20,630 nt of DNA from Pectinatus sp. (GCA_020025075.1 JAHHSR010000024.1:1-20630); one strand, 5' to 3'. Counted from the stretch's first letter, positions 12,024 through 19,925 are shown. Notes: generated by a model from the letters alone, not told the origin. A program made the numbers and translations.

Positions 12024-12974
12024 TTAGAACATATTCTTGCGCCAGAGCATTACAGCACAACAGAAGGCAATGAGTACTGAAGCTGCTGCAACGTAGATAA
12101 ACCCTAGTTCGTCATCGGCAAAGGGCATTGGCACATTCATGCCAAAAAAGCTCGAGATGACGGTCGGAATGGCCAGGATAATCGTTACGGCGGCTAAAAA
12201 ACGCATGACGAGGTTGAGGTTATTGGACATGATGGAAGAAAAGGCATCGACCATGCGCGCGAGGATTGTGCTGTACATATCGCCCATTTCGCGCGCCTGC
12301 TTGTTTTCGATGATGACATCTTCTAGAAGGTCTTCATCTTCTTCATACACTTTGATGACGCGCTGGATGCTGCGGTTTGAGCGGATGCGCAGCAATTTGT
12401 CGAGGACTGCGGCATTGGAGCGCAAAGAGGTATTAAAATATGTGAGGCCTTTTTGCAACTCTAAAAGGCGCAGAATTTCTTTGTTTTGCAGTGATTGTCG
12501 CAATTCGATTTCTATTTCATCGGAGAGACGGTCAATCTGACGCAGGTAGCGCAAATAGTAGGTAGCCGATTTGTAGAGAATTTGCAGCAGAAAGCGCGTG
12601 CGCTTGAAGGTGCGAAAGCTTCCCGTCTGATGGTTAAAATCATCAATAACGGGCGTATTGTGCAGGCAGACCGTGATGATGTATTCTTCTGTCAAGATGA
12701 TAGCAAGTGGCAAGGTATCATACATTTCCGGCGCACGCATCACCGGAACATTGGTGAGAACCATAATGGAGTCGTCTTCCACATCAATATGGGAGCGCTC
12801 CTCGTTATCAAGAGCTGAGCGCAAAAAATTTGGCTCGACTTCCGTAAGCTCGCCGACGAGCTTTAGCTCGTAGGGAGTGGGGGCGACGACGTTAATCCAA
12901 GCGCCTTTTTCGAGCGTTTTCAGGCTCAGTTCCTTTAAAGGGCCAGATTCTAAGGATTTATATATTTTTAGCAT
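12024..12974 (-). CDS. corA: CorA-family magnesium/metal transporter
   Basis: 316 residues. A cytoplasmic N-terminal alpha/beta domain (about 1-140) is followed by the long stalk helices rich in charged residues, then two C-terminal membrane helices. The signature GMN (278-280, in FFGMNVPMPF) ends the first helix, followed by the acidic loop ADDELG. This is the full CorA layout; as a pentamer it conducts Mg2+ (or Co2+/Ni2+) through the inner membrane. It heads a four-gene operon with two putative regulators. The SD (AAGGAAGGA) is somewhat far, 11-12 nt. Upstream is an unusual leader with a 16-residue ORF, suggesting control by Mg2+. Confidence 0.93.
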   Translation of the reverse strand: MLKIYKSLESGPLKELSLKTLEKGAWINVVAPTPYELKLVGELTEVEPNFLRSALDNEERSHIDVEDDSIMVLTNVPVMRAPEMYDTLPLAIILTEEYIITVCLHNTPVIDDFNHQTGSFRTFKRTRFLLQILYKSATYYLRYLRQIDRLSDEIEIELRQSLQNKEILRLLELQKGLTYFNTSLRSNAAVLDKLLRIRSNRSIQRVIKVYEEDEDLLEDVIIENKQAREMGDMYSTILARMVDAFSSIMSNNLNLVMRFLAAVTIILAIPTVISSFFGMNVPMPFADDELGFIYVAAASVLIAFCCAVMLWRKNMF

Positions 12975-13037
12975 TTAGTCAAAATCCTTCCTTCCAGAGA
13001 GCAGGACAAACACTAAATGCTAAAACAGTGTGCCTGC
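12971..13037 (-). promoter_or_regulatory. corA leader hairpin with alternative pairing to the start codon
   Basis: Reading the minus strand, GCAGG-C-ACACT (13037-13027) pairs with AGTGT-TTGT-CCTGC (13014-13001). The loop region GCATTTAG (13020-13013) is a perfect complement of CTAAATGC (12978-12971), which contains the corA ATG. The two structures share bases and exclude each other, so leader translation could decide whether the start codon is open. This is inferred from complementarity only. Confidence 0.55.
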
Positions 13038-13088
13038 TTATCTTCTTTTTTTAGTTGAGTAACGCCATCGCGGGTGGTCAGTATCCAT
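13038..13088 (-). CDS. corA leader peptide, MgtL-like
   Basis: The frame ATG 13088 to TAA 13038 encodes MDTDHPRWRYSTKKRR. AAAGGA lies eight bases before the ATG and a candidate promoter about 30 bases further up. Acidic residues plus proline right after the start, followed by a basic tail, are the plan of MgtL (the mgtA leader of Salmonella). There ribosomes fall off such codons when Mg2+ is low. The stop codon ends exactly where the corA leader hairpin begins. The resemblance is of type, not sequence homology; function is inferred. Confidence 0.55.
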   Translation of the reverse strand: MDTDHPRWRYSTKKRR

Positions 13089-13124
13089 AATTTCATTCCT
13101 TTAATTGATAATTTTCCAATTTAT

Positions 13125-13153
13125 AGTTTAGCGTATTGCACGATTTTAGTCAA
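13125..13153 (-). promoter_or_regulatory. Putative promoter of the corA operon
   Basis: On the minus strand TTGACT (13153-13148), 17-bp spacer, TAAACT (13130-13125). It places the transcript start near 13118 and gives a leader of about 145 nt before corA. Confidence 0.5.
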
Positions 13154-13160
13154 CGTGTCA

Positions 13161-13198
13161 AAAAAGAGCCCGCCGCAAATGCGACAAGGGCTCTTTTT
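13161..13198. terminator. Bidirectional terminator after the ahbCD operon
   Basis: AAAAAGAGCCC, 16-nt loop with a small inner stem, GGGCTCTTTTT. On the minus strand the T-run is TTTTTT, five bases after the ahbD stop. Confidence 0.9.
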
Positions 13199-13202
13199 GG
13201 TA

Positions 13203-14198
13203 TTATTGTCCGGTACGGCCGTGATAAAGGCACCAAGGTTCTTCGGCCATGTAATCGCCTTCGTGGTAAAAGGCAGCGCGGGCGCGACAGCCGCCGCAGC
13301 CGGTCTTGTAGTCACAAGTGCCACAGCCGCCCTTGTAGTCGAGCGTGCGCAGTTTTTTGAAGACCTCGCTATTTTTCCAGATTTCGTCAAACGGCGTCTT
13401 TCGCACGTCGCCGACTTCCATGTTGAGATAAGCGCAAGGCTGTACTTTGCCGCGCGGGCTGATTATGCAGTAGGAAAGGCCCGCTAGGCAGCCGCGCTTA
13501 AAGCGCGTCGGCAGGTTCATCTGGCCGGCAATGCGAATAAATTGCGGGGCGCAGGTGGGCTTTAGCTCGATAGAGACTTCTTGCTGTTTTTTCATGATGC
13601 GCGTGAGTACGTCTTCGTAAGAACGAGCGCGGAGTGATTCTGCTTCAATCGTTTTGGCGCGCCCGGTCGGCACGAGGAAGAAGAAGTGATGTGCCACAGC
13701 ACCTTCAGCAACGGCAAAATCAGTGATGGTCTCGATTTCGGCTTCATTCCAGTCCATGACGGTGGTATGAATTTGGAAGGGGAGGCCGACAGCGCGGCAA
13801 TTTCTCATGCCTTGCACGGCCCCTTCCCAGCCACCTGGGAAAGAGCGAAATTCATCATGCTTTTTCTTGTCCATTGAGTCAAGCGAGATGCCGACTCCCA
13901 TCGTGCCAGCATCTTTTAAGCGCTGAGCCATCTCACGCGTTATCAAGGTGCCATTGGTACCAAAGACGGGGCGCAGGCCGACTTTTACAGCGTGTTCGAC
14001 GAGCTCGATAATGTCGGGGCGTGTGAGCGGCTCACCGCCTGAAAAAATCATAATTTTAAAGCCGGCTTTGGCAATCTGCTCTAAGAGCCTTTTTCCTTCA
14101 TCAGTGCTCAGTTCTTCTTGCGCCTTGCAGCCGGCGTCGCGATAGCAGTGCTTGCAGTACATATTGCAAGCATTAGTCGTATTCCATGAAATAATCAT
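13203..14198 (-). CDS. ahbD: AhbD/NirJ2-type radical SAM heme synthase
   Basis: 331 residues. The radical SAM cluster motif is C11-x3-C15-x2-C18 (CNMYCKHCY), SAM-binding GGEP follows in IFSGGEPLTRPD, and a C-terminal SPASM region has a dense Cys set (CGTCDYKTGCGGC, late WCLYH) for auxiliary clusters. Length and these segments match the NirJ2 group of Firmicutes, equivalent to AhbD. AhbD oxidatively decarboxylates two propionates of Fe-coproporphyrin III to vinyls, giving heme b, without oxygen. It follows ahbC by 10 bases with an AGGGGA SD. The pair supports the role; alone, another SPASM function could not be excluded. Confidence 0.8.
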   Translation of the reverse strand: MIISWNTTNACNMYCKHCYRDAGCKAQEELSTDEGKRLLEQIAKAGFKIMIFSGGEPLTRPDIIELVEHAVKVGLRPVFGTNGTLITREMAQRLKDAGTMGVGISLDSMDKKKHDEFRSFPGGWEGAVQGMRNCRAVGLPFQIHTTVMDWNEAEIETITDFAVAEGAVAHHFFFLVPTGRAKTIEAESLRARSYEDVLTRIMKKQQEVSIELKPTCAPQFIRIAGQMNLPTRFKRGCLAGLSYCIISPRGKVQPCAYLNMEVGDVRKTPFDEIWKNSEVFKKLRTLDYKGGCGTCDYKTGCGGCRARAAFYHEGDYMAEEPWCLYHGRTGQ

Positions 14199-14208
14199 AT
14201 AATATCCC

Positions 14209-15387
14209 CTATTTAATTCCTATTTCTTCATCCGTCAGATAGCAGGAAGGGTCTGATTCCCAATAGTCGCCCTTTATAGCCTCTGCACGCGTGCGGAAGT
14301 TGCCATTGCAGACATCGAGAAATTTGCATGCCTTGCAGCGGCCCTTTAAGAGCGGCTTGCGATTTTTAAGGCCGGCCATAATTGGGCTTGATGTATCCTG
14401 CCAGATGTCACCGAATTTGCGTTCGCGGACATTGCCAAGCGTATAGTATTGCGTAAATTGGTCGGGGTGCACATAGCCGAAGGGGTCGACTTCGCCGAAG
14501 GCGATGCCGGAGCGATTGCCGCCGTTGTAGAAGGTATATTTTTTTATCTGTTCGGCAAGTTTTTCGTTGCCTTCCTTTAATGCCTTTAGATACATATAGA
14601 CGCCATCGCAGTGATTGTCAACGGTGAGTATTTCTTTTTTCAGGCCGCGTTCTTCAAAGTCGCGCGTCCTTTTTATGATGATGTCCATCGCTTTTCGCGA
14701 TTGTTCCGGCGTTACATCTTCATCGGTCATCTTGACGCCGCGGCCTGAGTAGACGAGGTGATAGAAGCAGACGCGGTTGATATTTTCCTGCTCGATAAAG
14801 TCGAAAATACTTTCGAGCTCGCGGAAATTGTGCTGGTTTATCGTAAAGCGCAGGCCGACGCGCTGGCCGACGGCAACGCAATTTTCAATGCCCTGCATAG
14901 CAGCTTTGAAGGCACCTTCGCGGCCGCGGAACTTGTCATTTACTTCGCGCAGGCCATCAAGTGAAATTCCCACGTAGCCAATGCCAATATCCTTTATTTT
15001 TTGTGCGTATTCACGCGTTATTAAAGTGCCGTTAGTGGAAATGGTCGGGCGAATGCCCTTTTCCATTGCATAGGCAGCAAGCTCAAAAAAATCGGGACGA
15101 ATAAGCGGTTCGCCACCCGAAAAGAGCAGGACGGGAACTTTAAATTCGGCGAGGTCGTCGATGAATTTTTTGGCTTCTTCGGTTGAAAGTTCATTTTGGT
15201 ATTTTTTGTTGTCGGAGTCCATATAGCAATGGCGGCATTTTAGGTTGCAGGTACGCGTGCAGTTCCAAACGACAACGGGACCTGCTCCTTCGTGTACGCC
15301 GTTTTTTGCATGGCGCGCATTTTTGGTATAACGCAGTTCATCACCGAAATAATCGGTGGCAAACAGCAGCTTTGTTACGCTAATCAT
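14209..15387 (-). CDS. ahbC: AhbC/NirJ1-type radical SAM protein of the siroheme-to-heme route
   Basis: 392 residues. The N-terminal extension MISVTKLLFATDYFGDELRY is characteristic of NirJ1/AhbC. It is followed by the radical SAM motif C47-x3-C51-x2-C54 (CNLKCRHCY), LFSGGEPLIRP, and a C-terminal SPASM-type Cys group (CKACKFLDVCNGNFRTRAEA). AhbC removes the two acetate side chains of 12,18-didecarboxysiroheme to methyls, giving Fe-coproporphyrin III, the substrate of AhbD encoded next. The earlier genes (ahbA/B, siroheme synthesis) are not in the window. A promoter with a dyad lies upstream. NirJ1 proteins are often annotated as heme d1 enzymes, which is less likely here because no nir genes are seen. 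Confidence 0.82.
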   Translation of the reverse strand: MISVTKLLFATDYFGDELRYTKNARHAKNGVHEGAGPVVVWNCTRTCNLKCRHCYMDSDNKKYQNELSTEEAKKFIDDLAEFKVPVLLFSGGEPLIRPDFFELAAYAMEKGIRPTISTNGTLITREYAQKIKDIGIGYVGISLDGLREVNDKFRGREGAFKAAMQGIENCVAVGQRVGLRFTINQHNFRELESIFDFIEQENINRVCFYHLVYSGRGVKMTDEDVTPEQSRKAMDIIIKRTRDFEERGLKKEILTVDNHCDGVYMYLKALKEGNEKLAEQIKKYTFYNGGNRSGIAFGEVDPFGYVHPDQFTQYYTLGNVRERKFGDIWQDTSSPIMAGLKNRKPLLKGRCKACKFLDVCNGNFRTRAEAIKGDYWESDPSCYLTDEEIGIK

Positions 15388-15406
15388 TAAAAGAAATCCC
15401 CCATAG

Positions 15407-15460
15407 ATAAAGATGAATTTAGTTCATCTTTATGATAGCAGTATATATCATAAAGGTCAA
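15407..15460 (-). promoter_or_regulatory. ahbCD promoter with two overlapping dyads
   Basis: On the minus strand TTGACC (15460-15455), 17 bp, TATCAT (15437-15432). TTTATGATA-N8-TATCATAAA (15429-15454) fills the spacer and -10. A second perfect 11-bp dyad, ATAAAGATGAA/TTCATCTTTAT (15407-15433), covers the start region. Such placement suggests repression, perhaps by an iron, heme or redox regulator not identifiable from the site alone. Confidence 0.55.
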
Positions 15461-15475
15461 TTATGTTTTTGCCCC

Positions 15476-16486
15476 TCATTTGTCCTGCAAGGACAAGTAA
15501 GGAACGGCATTTAAGGATAGGTCGGCAAAATCGCCTTTTAAAGACTGATAGTAGCCGCGGCAGGCAATCATGGCTGCATTGTCCGTGCATAAAATGCGGT
15601 CGGGAAAATAAAAGGCGAGGTTATTTTGGGCGCAAAATTGGCGCAATTCTTCTTCAAGGCGGCTATTGGCAGCTACACCGCCGGCAAGGACAATTTTTTT
15701 GAGGCCAGTTTGCGTGGCAGCCTGCTTTGTTTTGTGAAGGAGTATATCGATAACAGTCTTTTGAAAAGAGGCTGCGACGTCGGCTTTATTTATGCTTTGG
15801 CCTTTTTGTTCGGCATTGTGCAGATAGTTTATCACAGCTGATTTTAGGCCGCTAAAGCTGAATTCGAGTTCTTTTGCCTTCATGAGCGCATGTGGAAAGT
15901 CAATAGCATTCGGGTTGCCTTCTTTGGCGAGGCGGTCAATTTGCGGTCCGCCAGGATATGGCAATCCCAAAAGGCGTGCCACTTTGTCAAAGGCTTCGCC
16001 TGCGGCGTCGTCACGCGTCTGACCTAAAAGAGAAAAGCGGTTATAGTCTTTCATTTCGATGAGGGCCGTGTGGCCGCCTGAAACGACGAGCGCCAAAAAG
16101 GGCGGCTCAAGCTCTTTGTGGGAAAGAAAGTTGGCAAAGATATGGCCTTCTAAGTGATTGACGGCGATAAGAGGCACGGAGAGGGTAAAGGAAAGGACCT
16201 TGGCAGCCGATACGCCGACTAAAAGTGCGCCGACCAATCCCGGCCCATAGGCTACGGCAATTTGGCCGATGTCATTTAAAGTGAGATTTGCTTTCTTTAA
16301 AGCCTCGTCTAAGACCGGCATGATATTCACGACGTGCTTGCGGGAGGCTATTTCTGGGACGACGCCGCCAAATTTTTGGTGGATGGGAATTTGCGTCGAG
16401 ATGACGTTGCTTAAAAGAGTGCGGCCGTCTTTTAAGATGGCGACAGAGGTTTCGTCGCAGCTTGATTCTATTCCTAGGGTAATCAT
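15476..16486 (-). CDS. tsaD: tRNA threonylcarbamoyladenosine synthase subunit TsaD
   Basis: 336 residues, complete. Conserved ASKHA-fold segments: the start GIESSCDETSVAIL, GGVVPEIASRKH, the iron/zinc ligands H111 and H115 (NHLEGH), VSGGHTAL, then the late LAGGVAANSRL and CTDNAAMIA. With TsaB and TsaE it transfers the threonylcarbamoyl group to A37 of tRNAs reading ANN codons and is usually essential. It lies 59 bases after cobK, separated by a GC-rich hairpin. It may be partly read with the cobalamin genes or from its own promoter. Its SD is AAAGGA. Confidence 0.96.
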   Translation of the reverse strand: MITLGIESSCDETSVAILKDGRTLLSNVISTQIPIHQKFGGVVPEIASRKHVVNIMPVLDEALKKANLTLNDIGQIAVAYGPGLVGALLVGVSAAKVLSFTLSVPLIAVNHLEGHIFANFLSHKELEPPFLALVVSGGHTALIEMKDYNRFSLLGQTRDDAAGEAFDKVARLLGLPYPGGPQIDRLAKEGNPNAIDFPHALMKAKELEFSFSGLKSAVINYLHNAEQKGQSINKADVAASFQKTVIDILLHKTKQAATQTGLKKIVLAGGVAANSRLEEELRQFCAQNNLAFYFPDRILCTDNAAMIACRGYYQSLKGDFADLSLNAVPYLSLQDK

Positions 16487-16512
16487 GTAAATCCTTTCTT
16501 TTTCGTAAAGAA

Positions 16513-16538
16513 CACCCCAGAGCCAAAGGCCTGGGGTG
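16513..16538 (-). terminator. Weak terminator or attenuating hairpin between cobK and tsaD
   Basis: CACCCCAG and CTGGGGTG arms with a 10-nt loop; on the minus strand TTCTTTACG follows, a poor U-run, so termination is probably partial. Confidence 0.5.
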
Positions 16539-16545
16539 CGTGCAG

Positions 16546-17310
16546 TTATTTTTTGCGGCAGGCGTCGATGACGCTTTGGTAATTGCCAAAGACATTGCGA
16601 TAATTTATTTGCGGCCGGTCGATGACAACAATGTGCAGACCCGCCTTTTGCGCAGCCTTTACCTTGGTGTCAGTGCCGCCTAAGCGGCCGCTATTTTTTA
16701 ATACTACGACCTGCGCTTTACATTGCCTATACATGGCGAGGTTTAATTCTTCTGTAAAAGGACCCTGCATAGCAATGGTGTATTTAGGGGCGATGCCAGC
16801 CTTGAGGCAGGCATCTAAGGACTCAGGAACAGGCAGGACACGGGCAAAGAGGGCGCGCTTTTCATCTTTTTGTGCAAGTGTGGCAAATTCCTCCAGATGG
16901 CGACTGCCCGTGGTCAAAAATACACGCTCGCCGCAGGAAAAAGCCTTTTGGGCGGCGGCTTCATAGTCTTTGACGCAATAGATTTTGGCATAGTCGGGAA
17001 GGATTTCAAGCGACCGCTCATAGCGGATATACTTTATCCTGAGCGATTCGCAAACGCGCATCGCTGTTTGCGAGATATGCACAGCATAAGGATGTGTGGC
17101 ATCGATGAAGGTGTCGACGCCCTGTGTTTGCAGTACTTTTCTTAGGGCGGTTTCATCGAGGACGTGTCCGTTTATCAAAAGATGCTCATCTTTTGGCAAA
17201 AGCGATTTGCCATAGTCGCTCACGACGGAGACGAGGACTGAAAAGCCGCTGGCGAGGAGCTTTTGTGCCAGCTCTCGCCCGTCTTGAGTGCCAGCAGCCA
17301 AAAAAATCAT
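16546..17310 (-). CDS. cobK: Cobalt-precorrin-6A reductase (CbiJ/CobK)
   Basis: 254 residues of the CobK/CbiJ Rossmann-like family: IFLAAGTQDGRELAQKLLAS at the start, VDTFIDATHPYAVHISQTAM, YIRYERS, and the later MQGPFTEELNLAMY and KNSGRLGGTDTKVKAA, all highly typical. It reduces (cobalt-)precorrin-6A to 6B with NAD(P)H in corrin ring synthesis. It starts by an ATG overlapping the cobJ stop by four bases, so it is translationally coupled. It is the last corrin gene of the cluster in this window. Confidence 0.93.
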   Translation of the reverse strand: MIFLAAGTQDGRELAQKLLASGFSVLVSVVSDYGKSLLPKDEHLLINGHVLDETALRKVLQTQGVDTFIDATHPYAVHISQTAMRVCESLRIKYIRYERSLEILPDYAKIYCVKDYEAAAQKAFSCGERVFLTTGSRHLEEFATLAQKDEKRALFARVLPVPESLDACLKAGIAPKYTIAMQGPFTEELNLAMYRQCKAQVVVLKNSGRLGGTDTKVKAAQKAGLHIVVIDRPQINYRNVFGNYQSVIDACRKK

Positions 17311-18044
17311 ACTTCATAGCCTCGCGGCGTAATCATAAAGCCTTCCTGGGAGAAGGTCTTGCTGTTGCCGATGATGACGAGCGAGAACATGTCGATGGGT
17401 TCTTTGGTGAAATTTTCAAGGTCGGAGATGGTCATGGACTGACCGTCGCGCGAAGCGGCGCGCACAATGCCGACTGGCGTTTGGGGCGATTTGTGCTCGA
17501 GCATGATGGTACGGATCTGCTCTATTTGCTCAATGCGCTTTTTGCTCTTGGGATTATAAAGAGCGACGACGAAATCTGCCTGCGCGGCTGCGGCGGCGCG
17601 TTTTTTTATCAGTTCCCACGGCGTCAAAAGGTCGCTGAGACTAATGACAGCAAAGTCGTGCATGAGCGGGGCACCTAGGACGGCGGCAGCTGCATTGACG
17701 GCACTTACGCCAGCTATGATTTCTGCTTCAGGGCGCTCATTTTTGGGCAGTTTTAAGGCAAGTTCCAAAATGAGTCCGGCCATGCCATAAACGCCAGCAT
17801 CGCCGCTTGATACGACAGCGACGCGCTCTTTGGTCTTGGCTTCTTCAATAGCCATTTTGCAGCGGTCGACTTCCTGCATCATTGCCGTGCCGATGACCTT
17901 TTTGCCCTCGATAAGAGAAGCAATTAATTTGATATACGTGTTGTAGCCGACAATAGTATCAGCGTTTTGAATGGCATTTAAGGCGCGTGGCGTCATGTCT
18001 TCATGGCTGCCAGGCCCGATGCCTACGACATAGAGTTTTCCCAT
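17307..18044 (-). CDS. cobJ: Cobalt-precorrin-3B C17-methyltransferase (CbiH/CobJ)
   Basis: About 245 residues from ATG 18044, giving MGKLYVVGIGPGSHEDMTPR, the classical start of tetrapyrrole SAM methylases. A longer frame to 18107 would only add a polar tail read inside cbiG. Further signatures are DTIVGYNTYI, VSSGDAGVYGMAG, AAAAVLGAPLMHDFAVISLSD and VALYNPKS. The enzyme methylates C17 with ring contraction. The gene overlaps the end of cbiG by 22 bases and has no strong SD, so it depends on coupling. No ferredoxin-like domain is fused, unlike some CobJ proteins. Confidence 0.93.
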   Translation of the reverse strand: MGKLYVVGIGPGSHEDMTPRALNAIQNADTIVGYNTYIKLIASLIEGKKVIGTAMMQEVDRCKMAIEEAKTKERVAVVSSGDAGVYGMAGLILELALKLPKNERPEAEIIAGVSAVNAAAAVLGAPLMHDFAVISLSDLLTPWELIKKRAAAAAQADFVVALYNPKSKKRIEQIEQIRTIMLEHKSPQTPVGIVRAASRDGQSMTISDLENFTKEPIDMFSLVIIGNSKTFSQEGFMITPRGYEV

Positions 18045-19096
18045 ATTAAAGATACCGTCACTTTCTTGAATTTTGTTTTTGGCAGGATGATTTTTCCTTC
18101 CTTGCAAGCAAGGGCAGAAGCCTCGCAGACGTTGCCGATGCCAATTGTCTGCTCAACAAAAGGCGAAATGGCGAGATGATGCTCTTGAATGATATTTTTA
18201 AGGTAGTCATTATCGTAAAATTCGAGGGGCAAATCATACTGGGAGGCGAGCTCTAAAAGGCCAGTTTCATTTTTTTTCACCACGGTGCTTGCTAGGTGAG
18301 CAAGGTGGAAAAAGGAGCAATTTATGGCCGCACAGGCGGCGGTAAGAGCTTTTTTTATCTCGGCGCAGCTTGTGCCGCGCCGACAGCCGATGCCCGCGCA
18401 CAGGCGCGGCACAATTAATGCCAAGCAGTCTTTGGGAAGCAGCGTCTTTTGTGCTGTAATGAAAGCACAAAATGGCGTCAGCTCATGACGATGTGATATT
18501 TTTGCGGCGAGATTGAGTTTTTTTAGCTTGCGGCAGTAAAAATTGCTGAGCATGAGCGGCAAATCGGCATCAATATGGTAGATGATATCTTTTTTTTGCA
18601 AAAGATGTGAATTGATGACTTTTATCTGCTCGATTGGCCAGGTCAAGAGATGGTATTTTCTGGCAACTAAATCTGGCGCCAAAAGGCCATTGCTGTCGGT
18701 TGCCGTTGTAATGACAGCAGTGGCACCTAAGAGGGCAGCAGCTTTTTGGCAAAGCTCGTTGGCGCCGCCGAGATGGCCGGATAAGACGCTCACCGCAAAG
18801 CGTCCTTGCTCGTCGATGGCGATGACGGCAGGGTCCTTATCCTTTCTGACGATATAAGGAGCAATAAGGCGCACGGCAATGCCTACGGCGCTAAAGAAGA
18901 TGATGGCTTCATGCTCTTTTATGATATCGCCCATTATATCGCGTAAGCGATTAAAGCTCTTTCCCTCTTTTTCGTCTATGCCTTTGGCATAAATCGTGCA
19001 GGGAAAAGGAAGACTAGCGGCGGTTTTTTTTGCCAAGAATAAGCCATTTGGTGTCAAGGCAATCAGGGCACCGCTGATAAAAGGCAGGCTATTCAT
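18023..19096 (-). CDS. cbiG: Cobalt-precorrin-5A hydrolase CbiG
   Basis: About 357 residues from ATG 19096, with AGGAAAG seven bases before; a longer frame to 19132 lies inside cobM. N-terminal part ALIALTPNGLFLAKK, central AIIFFSAVGIAVRLIAPYIV and VSVLSGHLGGANELCQKAAA, and C-terminal CbiG domain (VPRLCAGIGCRRGTSCAEIK, IGIGNVCEASALAC). It opens the delta-lactone of cobalt-precorrin-5A and releases acetaldehyde. It marks the oxygen-independent, early-cobalt route, so the organism is anaerobic or facultative. It overlaps both neighbours, in one operon. Confidence 0.95.
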   Translation of the reverse strand: MNSLPFISGALIALTPNGLFLAKKTAASLPFPCTIYAKGIDEKEGKSFNRLRDIMGDIIKEHEAIIFFSAVGIAVRLIAPYIVRKDKDPAVIAIDEQGRFAVSVLSGHLGGANELCQKAAALLGATAVITTATDSNGLLAPDLVARKYHLLTWPIEQIKVINSHLLQKKDIIYHIDADLPLMLSNFYCRKLKKLNLAAKISHRHELTPFCAFITAQKTLLPKDCLALIVPRLCAGIGCRRGTSCAEIKKALTAACAAINCSFFHLAHLASTVVKKNETGLLELASQYDLPLEFYDNDYLKNIIQEHHLAISPFVEQTIGIGNVCEASALACKEGKIILPKTKFKKVTVSLIWENSMS

Positions 19097-19844
19097 GAGC
19101 TTTCCTATACATGTGCGTAAAGGACGGGTCATAGAGTTTGGAAAGGGCGTATTCGGTGTCTAGGCAGTGTCCGACGACAATCATCGCCGTGCGGGAAATA
19201 CCCGCTTCTCTTACCTTGCCGGCAATGTCTGTAAGCGTGCCGCGGACAATTTTTTGCTCTGGCCAAGAAGCCTTTTGCACGATAGCGATTGGCGTATCGG
19301 AAGGGTAGCCTCCGTCAATAAGCTCTTTGACGACATCTTCAATCATTTGAATGCTCAAGAAAATGCACATTGTTGCCTGATGTGTTGCTAGCGCCTTGAG
19401 GCTTTCTCTTTCTGGCACTGGCGTGCGGCCGGCATTGCGCGTAACGATGACGGTCTGAGAAATTTCCGGCAGAGTATATTCTTGCTGCAAGGCGGCAGCC
19501 GAGGCTAAAAACGAGCTGACCCCAGGAATGACTTCAAAATCAATATGGCGCTTTTTCAGTTCGTCCATCTGTTCTTGGATGGCGCCGTAGATAGCGGGGT
19601 CACCAGTATGAAGGCGCACGACGTCCAAGTGTTTTGCTTCGGCCTTTTCAATGCAGGCGATGACTTCGTCTAAAGTCATTGAGGCGCTATTGTGGATTTC
19701 GCAGCCTTTTTTTGTCATTTCTAAAAGGACAGGATTGACGAGTGAGCCGGCATAGATTACAACGTCGGCATTTTGCAGCAGGCGGCGTCCTTTTATCGTG
19801 ATGAGCTCGGGGTCACCAGGACCCGCGCCGATGATGTGTACCAT
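19089..19844 (-). CDS. cobM: Cobalt-precorrin-4 C11-methyltransferase (CbiF/CobM)
   Basis: 251 residues: MVHIIGAGPGDPELITIKGR, VVIYAGSLVNP, LHTGDPAIYGAIQEQMDELK, VIPGVSSFLASAAALQQEYT, TVIVTRNAGRTPVPE and the final IVVGHCLD, all standard for this SAM methylase. It transfers a methyl to C11 of cobalt-precorrin-4. It is the first gene of the cob/cbi block; only 85 bp separate it from uspA, and they hold the uspA terminator and no recognisable cobalamin riboswitch. The SD is weak (GCGAGG). The methylases CbiL/CbiE/T and others must be elsewhere. Confidence 0.95.
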   Translation of the reverse strand: MVHIIGAGPGDPELITIKGRRLLQNADVVIYAGSLVNPVLLEMTKKGCEIHNSASMTLDEVIACIEKAEAKHLDVVRLHTGDPAIYGAIQEQMDELKKRHIDFEVIPGVSSFLASAAALQQEYTLPEISQTVIVTRNAGRTPVPERESLKALATHQATMCIFLSIQMIEDVVKELIDGGYPSDTPIAIVQKASWPEQKIVRGTLTDIAGKVREAGISRTAMIVVGHCLDTEYALSKLYDPSFTHMYRKAHE

Positions 19845-19902
19845 AAAAAAACCTCGCTTTTTTAAAATTATGAATGTCGCTGAAAAAAGGTGGCTCTGAA
19901 GA

Positions 19903-19925
19903 TAAAAAAGCCGCCGGGGGCGGCT
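19903..19925 (-). terminator. Terminator of uspA
   Basis: On the minus strand AGCCGCC, 3-nt loop, GGCGGCT, TTTTTA. It begins five bases after the uspA stop. Confidence 0.92.

Noticed and set aside
12975..13120. M-box magnesium riboswitch before corA
   Set aside because: The conserved M-box core was not found; the leader is explained better by a short ORF and hairpins.
13203..15387. Peptide-maturation radical SAM (RiPP) system
   Set aside because: Two SPASM proteins could suggest it, but no precursor peptide gene was found nearby and both proteins fit AhbC/AhbD (NirJ1/NirJ2).
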